The notes: generated by a model not told the origin, from the sequence alone. A stretch of 64,000 bases of DNA from Streptomyces hilarionis (GCF_024539675.1 NZ_JAHHIT010000004.1:62001-126000); one strand, 5' to 3'; shown: positions 1-8,715, counted from the first letter of the stretch. Numbers and translations: made by a program.

Positions 1-161
1 CCGCCCGGTGTCGAGGCGGTGAATCTCTCGAACGGCGCCCGGAACGGGGCGTGTTGGACCCCGATGGGCCGCCGGGTCTCGCGGTGGGCTCCGGGTGTTC
101 GATCGCGGCGCTTCCGGCTGAGCCCGCGCGCCACGCCCGCATCGGCCAGCAGATGGAATAT

Positions 162-180
162 CTGACGAGTCAGGTATTGT
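162..180 (+). promoter_or_regulatory. Palindrome and possible leaderless promoter before the DsbA-like gene
   Basis: The perfect inverted repeat CTGAC-GA-GTCAG (162-173) is followed directly by TATTGT (175-180), a TAnnnT-type -10 element. A GTG lies 7 nt after that hexamer at 188, the spacing of a leaderless start. The palindrome would sit between -35 and -10, where a TetR- or MarR-like repressor could block transcription. No regulator gene is visible to the left (bases 1-161 hold no recognisable gene). The -35 element is weak. Confidence 0.4.
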
Positions 181-238
181 TGGTCGGGTGAACCGCCCGC
201 ATCCGGCGGACGCCACACCTTCTCTGCCGAGGTGCTCG

Positions 239-862
239 ATGAAGTTGATCTATGTGTTCGACGCCTACTGCGGCTGGTCGCACGGCTTCTCCCCGACACT
301 GCGCGAGGTGGCCTCGCGCCACCCGGAGCTCGACGTCGACGTGGTCTCCGGAGGCCTGTTCACCGGATCCCGCCGGGTTCCTGTCCGCGAGTTCGGATAC
401 GTGCAGGGCGCGAACGCCCAGATCGCCGAGCTCACCGGCGTCGAGTTCGGCGAGGCGTACGGGCGGCTCATAGCCGACGGCTCGTTCGTCATGGACTCGC
501 AGGCGGCCGCCCGCGGTGTCGCCGCCCTGCGCCGGGCCGCCCCCGCGCGGGGGGTGGAACTGGCGACGGCGCTTCAGCACGCCTTCTACGTCGACGGCCT
601 CAGCCTCTCCGACCGGGCCACCTACCGGAAGGTCGCCGAGCAGGCCGGTCTGGACGCCGACGAGGTCGTCGCGTCCTTCGAAGCAGCCGACGCGCAGGGC
701 GCGGCCGAAGGCGACTTCGCACGCGCCCGCGCGCTGGGCGTCGACGCCTTCCCGACGCTTCTCGCCGCCGACGGTGCGGCCACGACCGTGCTGGCGCGCG
801 GCCGGGCCGGCGCCGACGACGTGGAGCGGCGCCTCGCGGCGTTCGCCGCCACCCGCTCCTGA
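239..862 (+). CDS. DsbA/FrnE-like thioredoxin-fold protein
   Basis: This is a cytoplasmic thioredoxin-fold protein of the DsbA-like (COG3531) type, 207 residues from the ATG at 239. The active-site region near the N-terminus reads YCGWSHGF, so the usual second cysteine of CxxC is a serine. It may therefore work as a monothiol reductase or isomerase-like protein, or as a GST-like enzyme, rather than a dithiol oxidase. A helical insert follows and the cis-proline loop is present (DAFPTLLA near residue 173). The ATG at 239 has a GAGGTG ribosome site 5-6 nt upstream. An in-frame GTG at 188 would add 17 residues and could be a leaderless start. It is first in an apparent three-gene operon with an MBL-fold hydrolase and a SnoaL-like protein. 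No substrate can be named. Confidence 0.85.
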   Translation: MKLIYVFDAYCGWSHGFSPTLREVASRHPELDVDVVSGGLFTGSRRVPVREFGYVQGANAQIAELTGVEFGEAYGRLIADGSFVMDSQAAARGVAALRRAAPARGVELATALQHAFYVDGLSLSDRATYRKVAEQAGLDADEVVASFEAADAQGAAEGDFARARALGVDAFPTLLAADGAATTVLARGRAGADDVERRLAAFAATRS

Positions 863-902
863 CCCCCGCCGCACCTCCGCATCCCTCCCCGAAGGAGTCA
901 CC

Positions 903-1709
903 ATGAGCACGCTCGACTTCAAGATCCTCGATCTGGACTTCCCGGCCGGCAGCAGGAACAAGACGGCCACCCTCGTCACCGGCGAGCACGAGGCGTTGCT
1001 GGTCGACGCGGCCTTCACCCGCGCCGACGGCCACCGGCTGGCCGCCGAGATCCTCGACTCCGGCAAGACCCTCACCACCGTGTTCGTGTCGCACGCCGAC
1101 CCCGACTTCTACTTCGGCGCCGAAGTGATCGCCGACGCCTTCCCGCAGGCGGAGTTCGTCGCCACCCCGCTCGTCATCGAGCACATCCAGCAGTCCTACG
1201 AGGGCAAGCTCAAGGCGTGGGCGGCCCTCGGCGCGAATCTGCCCACCCGTCTGGTCGACCTCGCCCCGCTGACCGGCGACCTGACGCTGGAGGGCCACAC
1301 CTTCCAGCTCAAGGGCGGGCCCGCCGCGCTGCCCGACCGGCACTACCTGTGGCAGGCCGAGCACCGCGCGCTGCTCGGCGGCGTGCTGCTGTTCCAGCAG
1401 GAGCACGTCTGGGTCGCCGACACACCCGCCCCCGCCGACCGGGCCGCCTGGATCGGCCTGCTCGACGAGATGGCCGCCCTCGACCCGGCGCTGGTCGTAC
1501 CCGGCCACCGCCTGCCGGACACGGCCGCCGACGCCTCCGCCATCACCGCCACCCGCGCCTACCTGGTCGCCTTCGAGGAGGAACTGGGCAAGGCTGCCGA
1601 CGGCGCTGCGCTCACCGAGGCCCTCGTGGCCCGCTACCCGGACCACGGCATGCTGATCGCCGCGCAGATCGGCGCGAAGGTCGCCAAGGGCGAGATGAAG
1701 TGGGGCTGA
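903..1709 (+). CDS. MBL-fold hydrolase with altered metal motif
   Basis: A 268-residue metallo-beta-lactamase-fold protein with a good GAAGGAG ribosome site just before the ATG. Family members hydrolyse thioesters, lactones or similar bonds with two metals held by an HxHxDH motif. Here the loop reads HADPDFYFG (about residues 64-72): the first H and the final D-x-x-F-G context remain, but the second histidine is D and the last histidine is Y. The late VVPGHR motif (about 200-205) is kept. The enzyme may use a different metal set, or a single metal. It lies 41 nt behind the DsbA-like gene and its stop is 3 nt before the next start, so the three genes are probably co-transcribed. Confidence 0.85.
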   Translation: MSTLDFKILDLDFPAGSRNKTATLVTGEHEALLVDAAFTRADGHRLAAEILDSGKTLTTVFVSHADPDFYFGAEVIADAFPQAEFVATPLVIEHIQQSYEGKLKAWAALGANLPTRLVDLAPLTGDLTLEGHTFQLKGGPAALPDRHYLWQAEHRALLGGVLLFQQEHVWVADTPAPADRAAWIGLLDEMAALDPALVVPGHRLPDTAADASAITATRAYLVAFEEELGKAADGAALTEALVARYPDHGMLIAAQIGAKVAKGEMKWG

Positions 1710-1711
1710 CG

Positions 1712-2122
1712 ATGAGCGACTTCGCGCAGTCCACCGCCCCCGCCGACGTCGTGCGCCGTCAGTACCTGGCCTCCGCGGCGGGCGATCTGGAAGCCCTGCG
1801 TGCCACTCTCGCCCCGGACGTGGAGTGGACCGAGATGGCCGGCTTCCCCCTCGCCGGCACGTACCGCACGCCCGAGGGCGTCACCGCCCATGTGATGGAG
1901 CGGCTCGGCAGGGACTGGGAGGGCTGGACCGCCCACGACGACGCCTACGTCGTGGACGGCGAGAACGTCGTCGTCCTGGCCCGCTACACCGCGGCGAACA
2001 AGGCCACCGGTAAGCCGGTCGACGTCCGTGTCGCCCACCACTTCGTCGTCCGCGGCGGACTCATCGTCCGCTTCGAACAGTTCGTGGACACCGCTCTCGT
2101 CCGCGACGCGATGACCGCCTGA
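1712..2122 (+). CDS. SnoaL-like / NTF2-fold protein
   Basis: A 136-residue single-domain alpha+beta barrel of the SnoaL/NTF2 superfamily. The N-terminal helix (PADVVRRQYLASAAGDLEAL) is followed by the typical LAPDVEWTE strand, and the C-terminal strands VAHHFVVRGGLIVRFEQF are characteristic. Members range from polyketide cyclases and ketosteroid isomerase relatives to proteins of unknown role, so no reaction is assigned. It starts 2 nt after the stop of the MBL-fold gene, implying translational coupling. The three proteins together (thiol-disulfide, hydrolase, NTF2-fold) suggest a small detoxification or stress operon; that is inference. Confidence 0.85.
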   Translation: MSDFAQSTAPADVVRRQYLASAAGDLEALRATLAPDVEWTEMAGFPLAGTYRTPEGVTAHVMERLGRDWEGWTAHDDAYVVDGENVVVLARYTAANKATGKPVDVRVAHHFVVRGGLIVRFEQFVDTALVRDAMTA

Positions 2123-2168
2123 TCGCCTCCCGTCGCGCAACCCCCCCCGCATCACCACTCGGCTCAGC

Positions 2169-2210
2169 CCGTATGCCGCGTCGCCCCCTGGGGGCCGGCG
2201 CGGCATACGG
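2169..2210 (+). terminator. Strong hairpin downstream of the three-gene operon
   Basis: A perfect 12-bp stem (CCGTATGCCGCG at 2169-2180 and CGCGGCATACGG at 2199-2210) encloses an 18-nt loop that itself pairs CCCCC with GGGGG. It lies 47 nt after the stop of the SnoaL-like gene. There is no U-tract, which is common for Streptomyces terminators. It may serve convergent transcription from both sides. Confidence 0.6.
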
Positions 2211-2529
2211 CCTTGCGGGCGGCCGGGTGGCCGGGTGGCTTCCCCCAACTCCGGTTCGGCCGAAGTCCGTTGAGCGCGGAGCGCCGCCTCTCCGGATCCG
2301 CGGAAGCCGAGGGTGTGCTCTGGCGGAGATGGCGGTCGCCGCCACCGAGCTGGCGCCGGCCCTGGGCCGCGGCGAGGACGTCCCCCGGGTCGGGGTGGAG
2401 ACCGCCACCACCCTCACCGTCCGCGTGAGCACGGCCCCGCCGAAGGGCTGACCGGCCCGGCTCGCGTGAGCGGACCGGGGAGGAGCCCCGGGCGACGGGA
2501 ACGCCGTGGCCGCCCGGGGCGAGGGGCCG
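2211..2529. other. Intergenic stretch without a supported gene
   Basis: Between the terminator hairpin and the stop of the GH5 gene I see only short open frames. One spans 2173-2451 on the plus strand (92 codons) but has no ribosome site, no recognisable domain, and its start lies inside the hairpin. I do not support a gene here. Confidence 0.5.
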
Positions 2530-4284
2530 TCAGCCGACCGTGCCGGTCACCGAGCCCCCGGACCTGGTCACGCGGTACGTCACGGTGGCCCCGCTCCAGT
2601 AGTGGAAGACGAGCGTGGCCTGCGCACCCTCACGCAGCGAGTTGACGAACTTCGAGGTCAGAAGGGTCGTGTTGGCGGCGTAGTCGGGGGAGAAGGCCTC
2701 GTTGAACTCCTGGTAGGGCGTCCAGTCGGTGGGACCCGCGTTGCCGCCGTCGGCGTACGTCGCCTCCATGGTGGCCAACTGGTCGCCGCGGAACTGGGTG
2801 GGCACGGTCATGCCGTCGGCGTCGCCGGTCGCGTTCGACAGGACCGGCCGGTCGTACGTGGTCACATGGATCCTCCACGGCAGGCCGCGGGAGAACCGCG
2901 CCTCCACCGTCGCGTTGATCCCGTACGCGCGATTGCCCGCCAGCCGGGTGAGGGCCGACGCCGTGAGCGTGAGCCGGTCGCCGGAGACGGTGTAGTCCCG
3001 GCCCGCGACGAGCTTGCCGCCGCCCTGCCAAAGCCCCCGGAAGGAACCGCCGTTCGGGTTCAGCGTGAGGGTCGTGGCCGTGATCGCACCCGACTTCGCG
3101 AGGAAGACCCGGTCCGAGGACGCGGTTCCCGAGCGGGTGGTCCAGCTCGACCTGATCTGGTCGATCAGCGCGGGGTCGCGCCATTGCAGCGTGCCGCGGT
3201 TCAGGAAGTTGAAGGCGTCCCACAGGGCCGTGGTCACCCCGGCGGCGCGGGCCTCGTAGCCGAACTGCTCGAAGTACTTGAGTCCTTCGCCGAGTTCGAC
3301 GCGCGCGGGATGGTTGTGGTCGGGGTACGACAGGAGGCCGTACTCGCCCAGATAGACGGGGATCCCCCGGGAGGTCAGGGTGGTGCGGATCCGGCTGAAG
3401 GTGTCGGTCATGTCCTTCTGCGCGGTGGCGTCGAAGCGCGTGCCGCCGGCGATGTTCACACTGAACGGGTACCAGCCGTAGAAGTGCACGGTGGCCACCA
3501 GCCGGGAGTCGTTCAGCGAGGTCATCTCGCCGACCAGGGCGTCGAGGAACTCCTGACCGGCGTTGGTGTGCAGGCTCGGCAGCACGAGCAGACGGGTGGC
3601 GTTGTTCCCGCCGGACTGGCGCACGACCGTGTGGAAGGCGGTGTTGAGCTCGTTGTTGTACTGGTTGCCCTGGGCGTCGGTGGTGCCCGTGAACTGCGGC
3701 TCGTTGTTGCTCTCGAAGAGCAGCGCCTGCGGGGAGTCCCTGAACGCGGCGGCGATCTGGGTCCAGGTGGCCCTGAAGCGGGCCAGGACGTTGTCGTGGT
3801 CGGAGGCCATGGCGGCGATCCACTGCCAGGAGTCGTGGTGGACGTTGATCACGACGTACAGGCCGTCGGCGAGTGCCCAGTCGACCACCTGCCGCACGCG
3901 GTTCATCCAGGCCGCGTCGATCGTGTAGGGGGCGGTGGCGGACTGGTGGCCGCTCCAGGTGACGGGGATGCGCACACTGCGGAACCCCTGGGCCTTGACG
4001 GTGTCGAAGAGGGCCTTGGTCGCGGGCGGGTTGCCCCAGGACGTCTCGTCGGGAATGGCGTCCAGGGTGTTGCCGAGGTTCCAGCTGGGCTGCATCGCCG
4101 CCACCGTGTCCCTGGGGGCGGCGAGCGGGGAGAGCCGTGCTGCCGCGGACGCGTCGTCGTGACGCGGCACGGCCAGGGCGGTGGTGCCGGTCAGCCCGAT
4201 CGCGGCGACGAGCGCCAGGAGGAGGCCGAGCACCCGGCCGGGGCCACGGCTGTGGCGGCCGGGCGTGTGGTGCGTTCCCTTCAT
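2530..4284 (-). CDS. Secreted GH5 endoglucanase/xyloglucanase, trimodular
   Basis: A 584-residue secreted glycoside hydrolase family 5 enzyme. A signal peptide (hydrophobic core about 17-38) precedes the catalytic domain (about 55-390). The acid/base is E195 in NNEP and the nucleophile is E314 in YLGEYG; the NVHHDSW loop is also present. Two further beta-modules follow: an Ig/X2-like domain (about 395-480) and a C-terminal CBM46-like domain (about 490-584). This architecture is known from GH5 subfamily 4 enzymes that cut beta-glucan or xyloglucan backbones, so endo-xyloglucanase activity is my preferred reading. It lies 156 nt downstream of the GH43 gene on the same strand and is probably co-transcribed with it. 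The enzyme would act outside the cell to make oligosaccharides for the neighbouring glycosidases. Confidence 0.9.
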   Translation of the reverse strand: MKGTHHTPGRHSRGPGRVLGLLLALVAAIGLTGTTALAVPRHDDASAAARLSPLAAPRDTVAAMQPSWNLGNTLDAIPDETSWGNPPATKALFDTVKAQGFRSVRIPVTWSGHQSATAPYTIDAAWMNRVRQVVDWALADGLYVVINVHHDSWQWIAAMASDHDNVLARFRATWTQIAAAFRDSPQALLFESNNEPQFTGTTDAQGNQYNNELNTAFHTVVRQSGGNNATRLLVLPSLHTNAGQEFLDALVGEMTSLNDSRLVATVHFYGWYPFSVNIAGGTRFDATAQKDMTDTFSRIRTTLTSRGIPVYLGEYGLLSYPDHNHPARVELGEGLKYFEQFGYEARAAGVTTALWDAFNFLNRGTLQWRDPALIDQIRSSWTTRSGTASSDRVFLAKSGAITATTLTLNPNGGSFRGLWQGGGKLVAGRDYTVSGDRLTLTASALTRLAGNRAYGINATVEARFSRGLPWRIHVTTYDRPVLSNATGDADGMTVPTQFRGDQLATMEATYADGGNAGPTDWTPYQEFNEAFSPDYAANTTLLTSKFVNSLREGAQATLVFHYWSGATVTYRVTRSGGSVTGTVG

Positions 4285-4440
4285 CTTCGGACCCTTCTCT
4301 GGTGGCCGAGCGGGGATTCCGCCCGTGGGGGGATGGAGCGACAGGTGGTCGAGGGGGGAAGCGTCTCCGGGCAGCGGTGCGGTCTCCGGCGGTGCGGGGG
4401 TGTGCGGCGCAGGGGTGGATTCCGTGCGCGGCGCGCCGGT

Positions 4441-5961
4441 TCAGACGAGGAGCGGCTCGTAGTCGAACCAGTCGAAGCGGACGGTGCCGGAGGCCGCGTA
4501 CAGGCCGATGACCCGGCCGGTGAAGCCGCCCGCGACCTCGGTCGACAGATAGCGGCCGTCGAGGTCGGCGAGCGCGGTGAACGCGCCGTCCGGGTCCTCG
4601 ACGCCCAGCGTGAGGACGTCGGGCCCGCTGCGGGAGTCCTGCTGCGGTGCGACGGCGATGCGTACGGCGAGGGTCACCGGTCCGGCGGGCACGGTCCGGG
4701 ACGCCACGACGGCGCGCACCGGTCCGACGCGGCTGATCACGCGCACCTCTCCGTCGAGGGCCTCGATCCCGTAGTGGTGGCGCTCGTCCAGACGCACGGC
4801 GAGACCGCCGTGTCCCTGGGCCGGGTCGATCAGAGCGCGCGCCCGGCAGGCCGGATGCTGCTGGCGGCGGCCGACGAACACCACGTCCCGCTCGTCCAGC
4901 GAGGAACCGCGGGCGCGCAGGGTGAGCCAGCCCGGGCGTTCCCCGGTCGTGCAGTGCTCCGCCGGACGGTCGCGCACCGAGATCCACTGCGGGCGCAGCC
5001 CGCCCGGGTCGAAGTCGTCCCGGACGGGTTCGGCGGGGCCGGGAACCAGCGGCCACGGCGGTGCGGGCGGCTCGGTCGTCACCGCGGCGACGACCGGCCA
5101 GTCGTCCACCCAGGTCACCGGCGTGAGGAAGGTCTCGCGGCCCAGCACGTGCCAGCCCGGGGTGCCGCCGCGCGGCCGGACGCCGAGCAGCACCATCCAC
5201 CAGGATCCGTCGGGCCCCTGGACCAGGTCCGCGTGGCCGGTGTTCTGCACGGGGTGGTCGGTGCCGCGGTGCGTGAGGACGGGGTTGGCGGGGCACGGCT
5301 CGAACGGCCCGTCCGGTGTGCGTCCGCGGGCGATGGAGACGCCGTGGCAGCGCTCGGTGCCGCCCTCGGCGATGAGCAGGTACCAGTAGTCGCCGATCCG
5401 GTACAGGTGCGGCGCCTCCGGGGCCTTGGCGTCGGGCGCGCCGGACCAGAGCCTGTGCGGCGTGCCGAACGCCTCGCCGGTGTCGGGGTCGATGCGGATC
5501 TGGGAGACCCCGGCGACGGTGCACCAGCAGGCGCCGTCCTCGTCCCAGGCGAGGTCCGGGTCGATGCCGGGGACGCCGGGCAGACGGACCGGGTCGGACC
5601 AGGGCCCGGCGGGGTCGGAGGCCGTGAACAGCATGGTGCCGCCGTCGCTGACATGGGTGACGATCAGCCGGAAGCGGCCGTCGTGGTGGCGCAGGGTGGG
5701 GGCGTAGATGCCGCCGGAGGACGGCGCGTCGGACAGGCGCAGCTGGCTCGGCCGGTCGAGGGCGTTGCCGATCTGCGTCCAGTTGACGAGGTCACGGCTG
5801 TGGAACACGGGGACGCCGGGGAAGTACTCGAAGCTGGAGCAGACGACGTAGTAGTCGTCGCCCACGCGGCACACGCTGGGGTCCGGGTGGAAGCCGGGGA
5901 TCACCGGGTTGGAGAACGTGGCGGGGCGAACGGCGGCGGCCGTGTGCGATGCGTCTGACAC
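4441..5961 (-). CDS. GH43 beta-xylosidase / alpha-L-arabinofuranosidase
   Basis: A 506-residue family 43 glycosidase without a signal peptide, so probably cytoplasmic. The N-terminal five-bladed propeller carries the expected carboxylates: general base D27 in HPDPS, the pKa-modulating D134 in GIDPDLAWD, and the general acid E182 in APEAPHLY. A C-terminal beta-sandwich (about 320-506) of the kind appended to GH43 xylosidases follows. It would remove xylose or arabinose from imported oligosaccharides. The start is a GTG with AGGAAGAG upstream. It heads the minus-strand GH43-GH5 pair, is divergent from the GH31 gene, and a GAAGCGCTTC operator lies in its 5' leader. Subfamily assignment (probably GH43_12) needs comparison I cannot run. 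Confidence 0.88.
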   Translation of the reverse strand: MSDASHTAAAVRPATFSNPVIPGFHPDPSVCRVGDDYYVVCSSFEYFPGVPVFHSRDLVNWTQIGNALDRPSQLRLSDAPSSGGIYAPTLRHHDGRFRLIVTHVSDGGTMLFTASDPAGPWSDPVRLPGVPGIDPDLAWDEDGACWCTVAGVSQIRIDPDTGEAFGTPHRLWSGAPDAKAPEAPHLYRIGDYWYLLIAEGGTERCHGVSIARGRTPDGPFEPCPANPVLTHRGTDHPVQNTGHADLVQGPDGSWWMVLLGVRPRGGTPGWHVLGRETFLTPVTWVDDWPVVAAVTTEPPAPPWPLVPGPAEPVRDDFDPGGLRPQWISVRDRPAEHCTTGERPGWLTLRARGSSLDERDVVFVGRRQQHPACRARALIDPAQGHGGLAVRLDERHHYGIEALDGEVRVISRVGPVRAVVASRTVPAGPVTLAVRIAVAPQQDSRSGPDVLTLGVEDPDGAFTALADLDGRYLSTEVAGGFTGRVIGLYAASGTVRFDWFDYEPLLV

Positions 5962-6067
5962 GCGGTCTCTTCCTCTGTCTCGTGCGGTCGTCGGGCTCGG
6001 GCTCGGGCTCGGGCGAGAGCCTCCCCGGGCGACTCCTCGGTCGGGGAGCTGCCAAGCGCCCTGTGTC

Positions 6068-6077
6068 GAAGCGCTTC
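6068..6077. promoter_or_regulatory. LacI-type operator GAAGCGCTTC, GH43 side
   Basis: The perfect 10-bp palindrome GAAGCGCTTC sits just downstream of a minus-strand promoter, TTGTTT (6112-6117) N17 TACCGT (6089-6094), at about +6 to +15 of the predicted transcript. A CG-centred palindrome of this type is typical of LacI-family sugar repressors. An identical copy lies at 6200-6209 next to the opposite promoter. Confidence 0.65.
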
Positions 6078-6088
6078 ACTTGGCCGCG

Positions 6089-6117
6089 ACGGTAATGACA
6101 GGCTTCTCGCGAAACAA
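6089..6117 (-). promoter_or_regulatory. Promoter of the GH43-GH5 operon
   Basis: On the minus strand TTGTTT and TACCGT are separated by 17 nt. The predicted start lies near 6082, directly before the GAAGCGCTTC palindrome and about 120 nt upstream of the GH43 GTG. Confidence 0.5.
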
Positions 6118-6156
6118 GGGGAGGAAAGAAGGGAAAGTTTCTCTCTGTCCGGGACA

Positions 6157-6186
6157 TTGACAGGTTCCCGCGACCGGTGGCAGCGT
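6157..6186 (+). promoter_or_regulatory. Promoter of the GH31 gene
   Basis: TTGACA (6157-6162) is followed after 18 nt by CAGCGT (6181-6186), a poor but possible -10 of the nAnnnT form. The predicted start near 6193 precedes the second GAAGCGCTTC palindrome, mirroring the arrangement on the opposite strand. Confidence 0.45.
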
Positions 6187-6199
6187 CGACAGACGCGTC

Positions 6200-6209
6200 G
6201 AAGCGCTTC
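6200..6209. promoter_or_regulatory. LacI-type operator GAAGCGCTTC, GH31 side
   Basis: Second perfect copy of GAAGCGCTTC, at about +8 to +17 of the predicted GH31 transcript. With the copy at 6068-6077 it makes a symmetrical divergent control region in which one repressor could shut both transcription units, and could bridge the two sites by looping (132 bp apart). No LacI gene lies next to it in this window. Confidence 0.65.
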
Positions 6210-6390
6210 AACACATTGCCATCTCCCGGTTAGGGGTAAGCCTCGTGGCCCTTCCGTCCCCCTTCGCCGTCGGCCCGCGTGCGCGGCTCGCCGGTCTTCG
6301 CGGCGCCGCCCCGGACCGCACCTCCGGACGTCGTCCCCGGTGCCGGGCGCCGCTCGTCGTCCCCCTCGTGCGGACGGAGGCGTCCGGCCG

Positions 6391-8715
6391 GTGAAGTTCA
6401 CCGACGGCCGCTGGCTGACGCGCCCGGGCTGGACCCCGCATTTCGCGGCCGAGGTGACAGACGCGCACGCGGGCACGGACCGCCTGACCCTGTACGCCGC
6501 GGTCAAGCGCATCACCGGCCGAGGAGGCACGCTCAACAGCCCGCTGCTGACCGTGGAGTGCTGGTCGCCGGCCGAGGGCGTCATCGGCGTGCGCACCACC
6601 CACCACGCCGGATCCGTGCGCCGGGGACCGGAGTTCGCGCTGTCCGGGTCCCGCTTCGCCGACGAGGGCGTGGGCAAGGCCCGCCGCGACGGGCCGTTGC
6701 TGGAGCTCACCTCCGGCGGGCTGACCCTGCGCGTCGACTCCTCCCGGCCGTGGCTGCTGGAGTTCGTCGCGGACGGCCGGGTGCTGACCTCCGCGGGCGA
6801 GCGGGGCACGGGGTTCGTCACCGACGCCGAGGGCCGCCACCACATGGTCGGCCGACTCGCCCTCGGCGTCGGCGAGTCGGTGTACGGACTGGGCGAGCGG
6901 TTCACCCCGTTCGTCAAGAACGGCCAGTCCGTGGACATCTGGCAGGCGGACGGCGGCACGAGCAGCGAACAGGCCTACAAGAACGTCCCGTTCCACCTGA
7001 CCGACCGCGGCTACGGCGTCTTCGTCAACCACCCGGGACGGGTGAGCTACGAGGTCGGCTCGGAGGCCGTGGGCCAGGTCCAGTTCAGCGTGGAGGACCA
7101 GTCGCTGGAGTACTTCGTCGTCCACGGCCCGAGCCCGAAGGAGATCCTGGAGCGCTACACCGCGCTCACCGGCCGCCCTGCCCTGCCCCCGGCCTGGGCG
7201 CTGGGCCTGTGGCTGACGACCTCCTTCACCACCGCGTACGACGAGGCCACGGTGGGCCGTTTCGTCGACGGCATGGCCGAGCGCGGCATCCCGCTGAGCG
7301 TCTTCCACTTCGACTGTTTCTGGATGCGCGCCCACCAGTGGTGCGACTTCGACTGGGACAGCGCGACCTTCCCCGACCCGCAGGGCATGCTCGCCCGGCT
7401 CCGACAGCGGGGGCTGAAGGTCTCCGTCTGGATCAACCCGTACATCGCGCAGAAGTCCGCGCTGTTCGAGGAGGGTTTGCGCGAGGGGCACCTCGTGCGC
7501 CGGGCGGACGGCAGCGTGTGGCAGTGGGACCTGTGGCAGCCCGGCATGGCACTCGTGGACTTCACGAACCCGGCCGCCCGCGCCTGGTACACCGGGAAGC
7601 TGCGCATGCTGCTCGCCCAGGGCGTCGACTGCTTCAAGACCGACTTCGGCGAGCGCGTCCCCACCGACGTCGTCTGGCACGACGGCTCCGACCCGGAGCG
7701 GATGCACAACTACTACACCCACCTCTACAACGGGGCCGTCTTCGAGCTGCTGCGCGAGGAACGCGGCGAGGGCGAGGCGCTGCTCTTCGCCCGCTCGGCC
7801 ACCGCCGGCGGGCAGCAGTACCCCGTGCACTGGGGCGGGGACTGCGACTCGCACTTCGCCGCCATGGCCGAGTCGCTGCGCGGCGGCCTCTCCCTCGGCC
7901 TGTCCGGCTTCGGCTTCTGGAGCCACGACATCGGTGGCTTCGAGGGCACTCCCACCCCGACCGTCTTCAAGCGGTGGGTGCAGTTCGGCCTGCTCTCCTC
8001 GCACAGCCGTCTGCACGGCAGCACGTCGTACCGCGTCCCCTGGGACTACGGCGAGGAAGCCGTCGACGTCACCCGCGAGTTCACGCTGCTCAAACACCGG
8101 CTGGCCCCCTGCCTCCAGCGTGCCGCGCAGCAGGCGCACGCCACCGGCGTCCCGGTGATGCGGGCCATGCTGCTGGAGTTCCCCGACGATCCCACCGCGG
8201 CCCTGCTCGACCGGCAGTACATGCTCGGCGACGACCTGCTCGTCGCGCCCGTCTTCACCGACGACGGCACGGTCGAGTACTACGTGCCCGAGGGCGTGTG
8301 GACCAACATCCTCAACGGCGCCCGCGTCACCGGTCCGGGCTGGGTGCGCGAGCGGCACGACTTCCACACCCTGCCGCTGCTGGCCCGCCCCGACTCGGTG
8401 ATCGCGCTGGCCGCCGACGACCGGGGCCCGGTCTCCGCCTGGGCCGAGGACGTCGAACTGCGGGTGCACGCCTTCGCCGACGGCGCGCAGCGCACGATCG
8501 TGATCCCGCGACCGGAGGGAGACGAGGCGGCGGCCCGCTTCCACGTCCGCCGTGACGGCGGCCTGCTCCACGTGACGACGGACAGCCCGCACCCCTGGCG
8601 ACTGCGCCTCGGCGGCCCGGACGGCGCGCTGCACCTGGCCGCCGCGGGGACCACGACGGCCGCGTTCCCCTGCCCGGCGCAGACCGACCCGACCGGATCC
8701 GGTCCGAGCACTTGA
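6391..8715 (+). CDS. yicI: GH31 alpha-xylosidase (YicI type)
   Basis: A 774-residue family 31 glycosidase with no signal peptide, so cytoplasmic. It removes alpha-1,6-linked xylose from the non-reducing end of xyloglucan oligosaccharides such as isoprimeverose. The nucleophile is D418 in KTDFGERVP, the signature of YicI-type alpha-xylosidases, and the acid/base is D484 in HWGGDC. The N-terminal beta-sandwich with GESVYGLGERF (about 161-171) and the C-terminal beta domains are complete, and the length matches the family. The GTG at 6391 has GGAGG about 11 nt upstream. It is divergent from the GH43-GH5 operon and shares its operator pair, which fits coordinated induction during xyloglucan use. 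Confidence 0.92.
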   Translation: MKFTDGRWLTRPGWTPHFAAEVTDAHAGTDRLTLYAAVKRITGRGGTLNSPLLTVECWSPAEGVIGVRTTHHAGSVRRGPEFALSGSRFADEGVGKARRDGPLLELTSGGLTLRVDSSRPWLLEFVADGRVLTSAGERGTGFVTDAEGRHHMVGRLALGVGESVYGLGERFTPFVKNGQSVDIWQADGGTSSEQAYKNVPFHLTDRGYGVFVNHPGRVSYEVGSEAVGQVQFSVEDQSLEYFVVHGPSPKEILERYTALTGRPALPPAWALGLWLTTSFTTAYDEATVGRFVDGMAERGIPLSVFHFDCFWMRAHQWCDFDWDSATFPDPQGMLARLRQRGLKVSVWINPYIAQKSALFEEGLREGHLVRRADGSVWQWDLWQPGMALVDFTNPAARAWYTGKLRMLLAQGVDCFKTDFGERVPTDVVWHDGSDPERMHNYYTHLYNGAVFELLREERGEGEALLFARSATAGGQQYPVHWGGDCDSHFAAMAESLRGGLSLGLSGFGFWSHDIGGFEGTPTPTVFKRWVQFGLLSSHSRLHGSTSYRVPWDYGEEAVDVTREFTLLKHRLAPCLQRAAQQAHATGVPVMRAMLLEFPDDPTAALLDRQYMLGDDLLVAPVFTDDGTVEYYVPEGVWTNILNGARVTGPGWVRERHDFHTLPLLARPDSVIALAADDRGPVSAWAEDVELRVHAFADGAQRTIVIPRPEGDEAAARFHVRRDGGLLHVTTDSPHPWRLRLGGPDGALHLAAAGTTTAAFPCPAQTDPTGSGPST

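Noticed and set aside
2173..2451. Plus-strand open frame of 92 codons behind the first operon
   Set aside because: It starts inside a terminator hairpin, has no ribosome site and shows no domain; likely chance in GC-rich DNA.
2506..5958. A 1150-codon plus-strand open frame opposite the GH5 and GH43 genes
   Set aside because: Opposite-strand shadow of two clearly functional glycosidases.
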